Assembly: GCA_021014325.1 (NCBI GenBank)
Contig: CM037473.1
Coordinates: forward strand, 21,876,822-21,940,821
DNA from: Plazaster borealis
Taxonomy: Eukaryota; Echinodermata; Asteroidea; Forcipulatida; Labidiasteridae
DNA: 64,000 nucleotides
Direction: 5' to 3'
The translations under genes were made by a program, and so were the position numbers. This document shows, piece by piece, positions 62,801 through 64,000 of this stretch; within the stretch, counting starts at the first letter, position 1, and each line of letters begins with the position of its first letter. A model generated the notes under the pieces. It was not told the DNA's origin and ran no database searches. It worked only from the letters and a program-made list of their open reading frames with translations.

Positions 62801-63712
62801 TGAGTACTGTACATTATAAAATTGAATTTGACCTGGGAGCCTCTCTTTAACCTCATGCAACCAACGCCCTCGATACTTTGAAATATGGCTTTTAAATATC
62901 TCACGCTAATGTTTTTTCTAATGAATTGCAATTTAATTAGTTTTTTCCTAGTTAAACAATAAACATTTTTAGCCGCTGAATGCAAAAATGAGACATTTCA
63001 AGGATTTTGAAAACCCTCCGAGAAGGCACTGGGGGTATTGCTATTCCTAGATATCATTTTTATAAAACTGCACCCATATACACCAACCAGGAACATGAAT
63101 ATTCATTAACGTTGTCCCATTTGACCCCATCATGTATAATGGGCCTTCAGTGCAATGTACTGAGCGATCTTGAATGATTGTGGGCAAACCACTGCAGAGA
63201 GCATAGAGTGATTTTGCATAAATTCTACATGCCCCAGGAATACACGTTGGTGACGTTGGTGTAGTTGGCTTAACTTTACTAGTCAAGTTGTCAACAACTT
63301 GTGTTTTGGTCTCAATATACTGGGGATGCCATTAACAAATATAACAACCATAAGTAGGACAAGAATTGTCATTGTAATTAAGTTAATTTTAGAGTGTAAT
63401 TACGCTAATGGTATTGTTCAGTTCCACGAACTTCTGACCAAGTGAGTTTTGTGAATACATGTACGTCTGACTGGTGTGTTTTTTAAGTTTTAGTTTTATA
63501 TTTTTCATTCGCTTCTAAAGACTTATGTTCAGGATTTACTGCGCAAGAACTCCGAGAAGGTGTTCGAGACGCTCCAGAATGCCAAAGGTCATATGTACGT
63601 GTGCGGTGACGTCAACATGGCAGCTGGGGTATCAGCTACGGTCGAGTCCATTCTGGCCAAACACGGAGAAATGACCAAAGACGAGGCCAAAAAACGTATG
63701 AAACGTCTGAAA
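23645..63712 (+). CDS. NOS: Nitric oxide synthase, 22 exons, 3' end beyond window
   Basis: NOS makes NO and citrulline from arginine, O2 and NADPH. Twenty-two GT-AG exons (listed singly) join in phase for 1,168 codons, close to vertebrate iNOS/eNOS size. Order: S/P-rich N-terminal tail with no PDZ domain (1-85); zinc site C90-x4-C95; heme-ligating C177 in [10 protein letters not shown]; predicted arginine-binding E354 in SSEIG; BH4 tryptophans W438 and W440; basic calmodulin helix about 493-517; FMN ATETG 523-527; an insert of about 55 residues at about 592-649; [32 protein letters not shown] about 1020-1033 and YVCGDV 1130-1135. The insert sits where eNOS/nNOS carry the autoinhibitory loop and iNOS has none, so a Ca-calmodulin-controlled enzyme is inferred. 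The exon with the usual YHEDIFG tail is not in the window. Introns are full of transposons but the coding frame is intact. Confidence 0.97.
24069..24413. mobile_element. TTAA MITE family A (NOS intron 1)
   Basis: From TTAAAGACACGTTTGGTAAT to CAATTGCCTTTAA, with the central hairpin AGACTTCTTGCAAGAAGCCTTT. The outer few bases of the tips are shortened relative to other copies. Confidence 0.75.
25417..26128. mobile_element. 0.7-kb TA-flanked element, copy 2 (NOS intron 1)
   Basis: The same tips as 15047-15750: TA GACTGTGCAAGTCTCGCG at the left and GGACTTGCACAGTC TA at the right. The internal GCATCTGGCGATTATCATCG block is shared. Close similarity to copy 1 points to recent spread. Confidence 0.75.
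26815..26957 (+). CDS. NOS: NOS exon 2 (zinc site)
   Basis: Encodes [19 protein letters not shown] through [10 protein letters not shown]. The C-x4-C pair (C90, C95) is the interface zinc tetrathiolate of NOS dimers. Acceptor ttcag, donor ag|gtaata. Confidence 0.94.
27028..27128. repeat. Cluster of TGACCC/GGGTCA half-sites (NOS intron 2)
   Basis: Within about 100 bp are TGACCC or GGGTCA words in alternating orientation, including TGACCCATTTCTGGGTCA and TTGACCCCAAAATGGGTCAA. It could be a degenerate short palindromic repeat or a nuclear-receptor half-site cluster. Confidence 0.4.
27320..27598. mobile_element. MULE-like MITE, copy 1, 9-bp duplication (intron 2)
   Basis: Tips CGACCTCGTCCCCATGGT and ACCATGGGGACGAGGTTG are inverted. 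GACTGACCT flanks it directly at 27311-27319 and 27599-27607. A 9-bp duplication suggests the Mutator superfamily. A sister copy is at 49805-50060. Confidence 0.8.
27819..27981 (+). CDS. NOS: NOS exon 3 (heme cysteine)
   Basis: Encodes [19 protein letters not shown] through [19 protein letters not shown]177 is the axial heme thiolate. Acceptor gtttag, donor cag|gttggt, phase 0. Confidence 0.97.
28740..29112. mobile_element. TTAA MITE family A (NOS intron 3)
   Basis: Left TTAAAGGTATCGTACACG and right CGTGTACGATACTTAA, with central AAAACTTCTTGCAAGAAGTTTT. Its right TTAA (29109-29112) is also the left TTAA of the 2.8-kb foldback. Confidence 0.8.
29109..31947. mobile_element. 2.8-kb foldback element, TTAA-flanked (NOS intron 3)
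   Basis: GAGTAAGGGACTGTAAATAT just inside the left TTAA is mirrored exactly by ATATTTACAGTCCCTTACTC before the right TTAA. The arms stay complementary, with indels, for about 0.95 kb each (about 29113-30070 and 30960-31943). Examples are TTGCCATGGCAACAGCCGAT against ATCGGCTGTTGCCATGGCAA, and the peptide-like [18 protein letters not shown] in both arms on opposite strands. The spacer of about 0.9 kb is AT-rich. No transposase frame is found. Confidence 0.8.
32319..32410 (+). CDS. NOS: NOS exon 4
   Basis: Encodes [20 protein letters not shown] through LYATNKGNI plus two bases. Oxygenase domain after the heme loop. Acceptor gctgtag, donor ag|gtaaat. Confidence 0.95.
32461..32860. mobile_element. 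TTAA MITE family B (NOS intron 4)
   Basis: Left TTAAAGGGTCTGTATACG and right CGTATACAGTCCCTTTAA are inverted. The body (GATATCACTTTTT, ATAACCGCTCCAGATTATCG) is shared with 45699-46124 and, in deleted form, with 55656-55918. Confidence 0.8.
33012..33153 (+). CDS. NOS: NOS exon 5
   Basis: Encodes [20 protein letters not shown] through [10 protein letters not shown]. The first codon is split over the junction. Acceptor aattag, donor aag|gtaagc. Confidence 0.96.
33742..35132. repeat. Minisatellite inside inverted termini
   Basis: About 40 units of 'ttcttgttttttggaagtatatattta' type (roughly 30 bp) run from 33775 to 35090. Within them a 458-bp block is duplicated in tandem; for example the odd unit TTGGACCGAAGTATATAT falls at 34425 and 34883. 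The array is bracketed by inverted ends: AAAGCCCATTAGTGCCATCG from 33742 and the CGATGGCTCTAATGGGCTTT complement ending 35132. Open frames in it are translated repeats, not genes. Confidence 0.85.
36620..37060 (+). repeat. Dispersed repeat R, copy 1
   Basis: It contains GTGGAGAACCCAATC, CAGGTCACTGCTTACAGCCA, CAATTCCTATGGGAATTCTG and GAGAGCTGGTCATTGATGGA. These recur in the same order at 37465-38060 and inverted at 42895-43545. Confidence 0.7.
37105..37323. mobile_element. TTAA-flanked palindromic MITE (intron 5)
   Basis: TTAAGTAGCTGAAACCACCC is loosely mirrored by GGGTTGGTTCATGTACTTAA. The inner arms GGACATGCAGGCTT and AAGCCTGCATGTCC match exactly. Confidence 0.65.
37465..38060 (+). repeat. 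Dispersed repeat R, copy 2 (interrupted)
   Basis: The same blocks as copy 1, split by about 200 bp of unrelated sequence at about 37605-37795. Confidence 0.65.
38701..38994 (+). repeat. 62-bp minisatellite, 4.7 units
   Basis: GATATGGCCATATTCCTGTA starts units at 38701, 38763, 38825, 38890 and 38952. Each unit carries TTTGTGCACAGTGCATGGGC. The period is 62 bp, with one 65-bp unit. Open frames on both strands are repeat translations. Confidence 0.85.
39236..39620 (+). repeat. About 130-bp tandem repeat, 3 units, with DR5-like sites
   Basis: Units start at about 39236, 39366 and 39498 with CACTTCCGGTTGACCC and contain GAAGTAAAGGTCAAC, GGTTACCCAAGGCTAATCTC and GTTTGAAAATCGGTTGTG. Each unit holds AGGTCA-5 bases-GGGTCA (39260-39276, 39390-39406, 39521-39537). 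Confidence 0.8.
40992..41789. mobile_element. 798-bp TTAA element (intron 5)
   Basis: TTAAAGGGGCACACCGGCT and AGCCGGTGTGTCCCTTTAA are inverted tips. The flanks rejoin as the dispersed 'gaccagaag-TTAA-ggtcaaac' repeat, so the empty site can be read. Near 41589-41643 is a hairpin with AAGGTCACGTGAT arms. The middle is GC-richer and not recognised. Confidence 0.75.
42243..42326. repeat. Tandem pair of identical hairpins
   Basis: AGGTGTTCCGGGC-ggaat-GCCCGAACACCT occurs at 42243-42272 and 42297-42326, 54 bp apart and identical. Each folds into a stem of about 12 bp with a 5-base loop. Confidence 0.75.
42394..42768. mobile_element. TTAA MITE family A (intron 5)
   Basis: Left TTAAAGGCACTGTACACG, diverged right end ACCAAACGTGACCAGTGCAATTAA, central AAAGACTTCCTGGCCAGAAGTCTTTTT hairpin (20 bp of stem). 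Confidence 0.75.
42895..43545 (-). repeat. Dispersed repeat R, copy 3 (inverted)
   Basis: It carries the reverse complements of the copy 1 blocks (TGACCAGCTCTCCC, GGAATTCCCATAGGAATTG, GGCTGTAAGCAGTGAAC, GGTTCTCCAC). It is interrupted at 43216-43460 by a retroelement-like tail that begins with an ATAATAATAATAATAA microsatellite. Confidence 0.65.
43815..43954 (+). CDS. NOS: NOS exon 6
   Basis: Encodes [20 protein letters not shown] through [10 protein letters not shown] plus two bases. Acceptor tactcctag, donor ga|gtgagt. The 230 bp before it look repeat-derived. Confidence 0.96.
44016..44406. mobile_element. TTAA MITE family A (intron 6)
   Basis: TTAAAGGCACTGGACACG and CGTGTACAGTGCCTTTAA tips; central GAGAAAGGCTTCAGGTCTAA hairpin variant. 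Confidence 0.85.
45488..45662 (+). CDS. NOS: NOS exon 7 (substrate pocket)
   Basis: Encodes [20 protein letters not shown] through RYNQLE. E354 in SSEIG corresponds to the arginine-binding glutamate (eNOS E361, same offset of 7 as the heme cysteine). F350 stands where mammalian NOS has tyrosine. Acceptor gttag, donor gag|gtaggt. Confidence 0.96.
45699..46124. mobile_element. TTAA MITE family B (intron 7)
   Basis: It shares AAAGGTGGTAGCG, GGAGCGGTTGAGTCCACGCA and CCATAACCGCAGTACTTCGA with 32461-32860 in inverse order. The right end reads ACCAAACGTGTACGATGCCTTT, followed by a decayed TTAA. The central hairpin is GAGAAGCGTTACGCATAACG. Confidence 0.7.
46468..46569 (+). CDS. NOS: NOS exon 8
   Basis: Encodes [20 protein letters not shown] through NVAVLYSFQ (34 codons, phase 0 at both ends). 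Acceptor gtttcag, donor cag|gtttgc. Confidence 0.95.
46748..47119. mobile_element. TTAA MITE family A (intron 8)
   Basis: TTAAAGGCACTGAACACG and CGTGTACGATACCTTTAA tips; central AAAACTTCTTGCAAGAAGTTTT hairpin. Confidence 0.85.
47366..47940. mobile_element. Possible TIR element with nested hairpin (intron 8)
   Basis: ACGTTTCGCAAGCGTGCGGATAC at the left is loosely mirrored by GTATCCGTAGCTTTGCGAAACC at the right. Inside, GTGGCCCTGAAGGGGCATCA (47441) is mirrored by TGATGTCCCTTCAGGGCCAC (ending 47537) around repeated ACGTGAATATT words. Confidence 0.5.
48328..48522 (+). CDS. NOS: NOS exon 9 (pterin site)
   Basis: Encodes [20 protein letters not shown] through [10 protein letters not shown] (65 codons). 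It includes [16 protein letters not shown], whose W438 and W440 line the BH4 site and dimer interface. Acceptor atctcag, donor cag|gtatat. Confidence 0.97.
49055..49143 (+). CDS. NOS: NOS exon 10
   Basis: Encodes [20 protein letters not shown] through SKKTFKEVA plus two bases, the end of the oxygenase domain and the start of the calmodulin helix. Acceptor ttccag, donor ga|gtaaga. Confidence 0.95.
49213..49667. mobile_element. TIR element filled with ATCTCGGGA-type palindromes (intron 10)
   Basis: ACGGAGCTTTGGAAGTGCCATCC and GGATGGCACTTCCAGAGCTCCG are inverted tips. TAATAACCT (49204-49212) and TAATAACTT (49668-49676) flank it as a 9-bp duplication with one mismatch. The interior repeats GATGTCGTCATCC, GATAAATTATCTCGGGA and GTCGACATCTTACTT in both orientations. 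Confidence 0.65.
49805..50060. mobile_element. MULE-like MITE, copy 2 (intron 10)
   Basis: CAACCTCGTGCCCATGG and CCTTGGGGACGAGGTTG tips; ACAACGTAC at 49795-49803 and 50061-50069. The body is nearly the same as 27320-27598, apart from a short deletion. Confidence 0.78.
50082..50330. mobile_element. Palindromic MITE (intron 10)
   Basis: AATAGGGAGGTTTAGCTGCAC and GTGCAGCTAAACCTCCCTATT tips; GTGAACGTGAACGTCAGAAA is mirrored by TTTCTGACGTTCACGTTCAC. It lies 21 bp after the MULE-like MITE. Confidence 0.75.
50629..50773 (+). CDS. NOS: NOS exon 11 (calmodulin helix, FMN site)
   Basis: Encodes [20 protein letters not shown], the basic amphipathic calmodulin-binding segment, then [18 protein letters not shown], the FMN phosphate loop. 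Acceptor cattatag, donor aag|gtggga. Confidence 0.96.
50858..51285. mobile_element. TTAA element (intron 11)
   Basis: TTAAAGGTTGGGTCATAGATTGG and CCAATCTATGACCTTAA are inverted tips. The right TTAA is 25 bp upstream of the exon 12 acceptor, so the element nearly fills the intron. Confidence 0.65.
51314..51418 (+). CDS. NOS: NOS exon 12 (FMN domain)
   Basis: Encodes [20 protein letters not shown] through [13 protein letters not shown] (35 codons). [12 protein letters not shown] is the invariant FMN loop. Acceptor tttccag, donor aaa|gtaata. Confidence 0.96.
51518..51662. mobile_element. Hairpin MITE family C, copy 1 (intron 12)
   Basis: Inverted arms hold GCTAGGTGGCAGCAGACTTA and TAAGTCTGCTGCCACCTAGC. 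A second copy, in opposite orientation, lies at 63853-63991. Each arm contains a GGTAAAT or GGTAAGT donor-like word. Confidence 0.75.
51789..51856 (+). CDS. NOS: NOS exon 13 (loop, first part)
   Basis: Encodes [20 protein letters not shown] plus NN and two bases. The start matches the helix after the FMN loop; the rest begins the regulatory insert. Acceptor gtacag, donor aa|gtaagt. Short but in phase on both sides. Confidence 0.9.
52118..52492. mobile_element. TTAA MITE family A (intron 13)
   Basis: TTAAAGGCATCGTACACG and CGTGTTCAGTGCCTTTAA tips, central AAACTTCTTGCAAGAAGTTT hairpin. Confidence 0.85.
52673..52807 (+). CDS. NOS: NOS exon 14 (autoinhibitory-type loop)
   Basis: Encodes [39 protein letters not shown] and LILSAV. 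It lies where eNOS/nNOS carry the autoinhibitory insert. The RRDS segment (S635) has the form of a basophilic kinase site. Acceptor tttacag, donor ag|gtaagt. Confidence 0.92.
52856..53221 (-). mobile_element. tRNA-derived SINE, antisense (NOS intron 14)
   Basis: On the minus strand: GTGTCGTTGCCGGGTGG head, then exact B box GGGTTCGAGTCCC (complement of about 53144-53156), then GTGTCCTTGAGCAATATTA, and a TAATAATAATATAATAATAA tail. Confidence 0.8.
53610..53784 (+). CDS. NOS: NOS exon 15 (FMN domain end)
   Basis: Encodes [20 protein letters not shown] through [10 protein letters not shown]. It matches the second FMN-binding loop of all NOS. Acceptor gaacag, donor aag|gtaatt. Confidence 0.97.
54427..54778 (+). 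mobile_element. tRNA-derived SINE whose tail is the exon 16 acceptor
   Basis: The head GTGTCATGTGGCCGAGTGG has an A box. GGGTTCGAATCCC is an exact B box (about 54492). Ends GTGTCA and TGACAC pair like an acceptor stem. The body TATCCTTGAGCAAGATACTT and GGTACCTGCGAGGG is followed by an L2-like tail GCGCTATATAAG and TTATTATTATGATTATTGTAG. That last AG (54777-54778) is the 3' splice site of NOS exon 16. It is not a working tRNA gene. Confidence 0.88.
54779..55005 (+). CDS. NOS: NOS exon 16 (FMN-FAD linker)
   Basis: Encodes [20 protein letters not shown], through [20 protein letters not shown] and [10 protein letters not shown], plus two bases. It aligns with the connecting domain start. Donor ag|gtaaaa. 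The acceptor lies at the end of a SINE. Confidence 0.93.
55158..55357. mobile_element. hAT-like MITE, derivative of the 7843 element (intron 16)
   Basis: CAGAGCTGTGTATTGAGAGA at the left and TCTCTCGATATACGGCTCTG at the right. GTGGTACC flanks it exactly (55150-55157 and 55358-55365). Its ends match about 75 bp and 55 bp of the ends of 7843-11576, with the middle deleted. Confidence 0.85.
55656..55918. mobile_element. TTAA MITE family B, shortened (intron 16)
   Basis: TTAAAGGCATCGTACACG and CGTGTACGATGCCTTTAA tips; one arm of the family B body. Its right TTAA (55915-55918) begins the next element. Confidence 0.8.
55915..56289. mobile_element. TTAA MITE family A (intron 16)
   Basis: TTAAAGGCACTGTACACG and CGTGTTCAGTGCCTTTAA tips; shares its first TTAA with the family B copy to its left. 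The right end lies 55 bp before exon 17. Confidence 0.85.
56345..56538 (+). CDS. NOS: NOS exon 17 (FAD domain)
   Basis: Encodes [20 protein letters not shown] through EARTTLL plus one base. [13 protein letters not shown] is the NOS/P450-reductase FAD-domain motif. Acceptor gttttag, donor g|gtaaaa. Confidence 0.96.
57158..57327 (+). CDS. NOS: NOS exon 18 (FAD domain)
   Basis: Encodes [20 protein letters not shown] through KKLSRLGE, phase 0. [21 protein letters not shown] is the conserved connecting-domain helix. Acceptor attttag, donor gag|gtattt, followed by a T-run. Confidence 0.95.
57453..57823. mobile_element. TTAA MITE family A (intron 18)
   Basis: TTAAAGGCACTGAACACG and CGTGTACAGTGCCTTTAA tips. 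The 40 bp to its left (ACATGAAATAACAAACCTGT GAAAATTTGGGC) are themselves a MITE fragment, so this copy landed in an older one. Confidence 0.85.
57824..59369. other. NOS intron 18, middle part
   Basis: AT-rich, no repeat ends recognised. A short frame [19 protein letters not shown]... (58688-58780) follows an acceptor-like tract, but exon 18 joins exon 19 in phase without it. The minus strand at 58686-58949 is open but unlike any protein I know. Confidence 0.4.
59370..59746. mobile_element. TTAA MITE family D, copy 1 (intron 18)
   Basis: TTAAAGGAACATTACAGAAT and GTTCTGTAACGTTCCTTTAA tips. The body (TTGAGATCGATCGGCCATCT, GAGCGATAAACTCCAATCGG) is nearly the same as 60844-61206. Confidence 0.85.
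59864..60071 (+). CDS. NOS: NOS exon 19 (FAD site)
   Basis: Encodes [20 protein letters not shown] through VVEYKSK plus one base. [10 protein letters not shown] binds the FAD pyrophosphate. Acceptor aattag, donor g|gtacta. Confidence 0.96.
60738..60822 (+). CDS. NOS: NOS exon 20 (FAD site)
   Basis: Encodes [20 protein letters not shown] through VPLYIR plus two bases. GVCSNWL is the second FAD contact. Acceptor taccag, donor aa|gtaaga. Confidence 0.95.
60844..61206. mobile_element. TTAA MITE family D, copy 2 (intron 20)
   Basis: TTAAAGGAACATTACAGAAT and GTTCTGTAAAGTTCCTTTAA tips, in the same orientation as 59370-59746, 1.5 kb away. The left tip starts 22 bp after exon 20. Confidence 0.85.
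61680..62009 (+). mobile_element. L2/CR1-like LINE 3' end whose tail is the exon 21 acceptor
   Basis: The + strand reads [40 protein letters not shown] and, after a stop, [19 protein letters not shown], the C-terminus of LINE ORF2. Then come GGCGCTTTGCAAATG and a TTATTATTATTATTATTG microsatellite. The microsatellite runs into TTATAG, whose AG (62008-62009) is the NOS exon 21 acceptor. Confidence 0.85.
62010..62313 (+). CDS. NOS: NOS exon 21 (NADPH site)
   Basis: Encodes [37 protein letters not shown], an insert of about 10 residues beyond human NOS (around [16 protein letters not shown]), [16 protein letters not shown] and [10 protein letters not shown]. Donor aga|gtaagt. The acceptor is LINE-derived. 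Confidence 0.96.
62440..62850. repeat. Palindromic repeat with two TGACGTCA sites, copy 2 (intron 21)
   Basis: CTCACGTTAAAATGGTGTAAA and TTTTACACCGTTTTAACGTGAG are mirrored. TGACGTCATTGGAT occurs at 62513 and 62691. Partner of 2540-2980. Confidence 0.65.
63521..63712 (+). CDS. NOS: NOS exon 22 (NADPH domain end)
   Basis: Encodes [36 protein letters not shown] and [11 protein letters not shown]. Donor aaa|gtaaga is chosen because NOS proteins continue here with an NRYHEDIFG-type exon. If the donor is not used, translation runs 14 codons more to TAA at 63755-63757. Confidence 0.93.
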
Positions 63713-63752
63713 GTAAGAATACAAAGAAATCGACTGAATGCTCTGCTGGGGA

Positions 63753-63758
63753 AATAAA
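63753..63758 (+). terminator. Candidate intronic poly(A) signal
   Basis: AATAAA overlaps the read-through stop TAA (63755-63757), 41 bp after the exon 22 donor. It could support a short NOS transcript. No downstream GU-rich element was confirmed. Confidence 0.3.
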
Positions 63759-63852
63759 CCCCATTAAATTTTCTCCCATACAGAGTTGTAACTGTTTCCT
63801 TTTTTCCAACTTTTACCCAATTCACCTGACGTCATCACCCACGATAAACCAA

Positions 63853-63991
63853 AGGGAGACTTCGGAACGCTAGGTGGCTGCAGACTTACCAGGTATTCCA
63901 TTGCTTACGTGGTTCTGAGCATGCGCACATTACTGTGGACAATGAATTTACCTGGTAAGTCTGCTGCCACCTAGCGTCCCAAAAGGCTCCC
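63853..63991. mobile_element. Hairpin MITE family C, copy 2
   Basis: GGGAGACTTCGGAACGCTAG and CTAGCGTCCCAAAAGGCTCCC arms; the centre TTCTGAGCATGCGCACATTA is the reverse complement of that in 51518-51662. Confidence 0.75.
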
Positions 63992-64000
63992 AACTGGTTA

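Overview
The window is animal nuclear DNA: intron-rich genes with GT-AG splice sites, deuterostome-like proteins, and about half the sequence made of transposon debris. Protein similarity and repeat style suggest an echinoderm, plausibly a sea star. That assignment is inference, because no species marker is present.

Three host genes lie on the + strand. (1) At 3-1334 is the 3' part of a Dispatched (DISP1-type) gene, the multipass protein that releases Hedgehog ligand. (2) At 11950-17135 is a complete four-exon IFT20 gene (intraflagellar transport complex B; 132 residues). (3) From 23645 to the right edge is a nitric oxide synthase gene. I traced 22 coding exons (1,168 codons), each joining in phase. 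They cover the oxygenase domain with Zn, heme, BH4 and arginine sites, the calmodulin helix, the FMN domain with an autoinhibitory-loop-sized insert, and the FAD/NADPH domains. There is no PDZ domain, and the last C-terminal exon lies beyond the window.

The rest is mobile-element territory. 1.3-11.9 kb: dispersed repeats, a TTAA-bounded element with a decayed THAP domain, a 5'-truncated jockey/CR1-like LINE, and a 3.9 kb segment bounded by an 8-bp target duplication that holds a second decayed THAP gene. 12-17 kb: the IFT20 introns carry a foldback element, an antisense tRNA-derived SINE, a TTAA MITE and a 0.7 kb TA-flanked element. 17-23.6 kb: intergenic repeats and a LINE relic. 23.6-64 kb: the NOS introns carry about 15 TTAA-flanked palindromic elements, a 2.8 kb foldback, a 1.4 kb minisatellite inside inverted termini, MULE-like and hAT-like MITEs, SINEs and a LINE 3' end.

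Points most worth a second look: the 3' splice sites of NOS exons 16 and 21 are formed by the tails of a SINE and a LINE; a possible composite transposition at 7.8-11.8 kb; pairs of TTAA elements sharing one TTAA; the IFT20-NOS linkage, which from memory is mirrored by IFT20 and NOS2 on human chromosome 17; and a stop codon inside an AATAAA just past NOS exon 22 that could give a truncated isoform.
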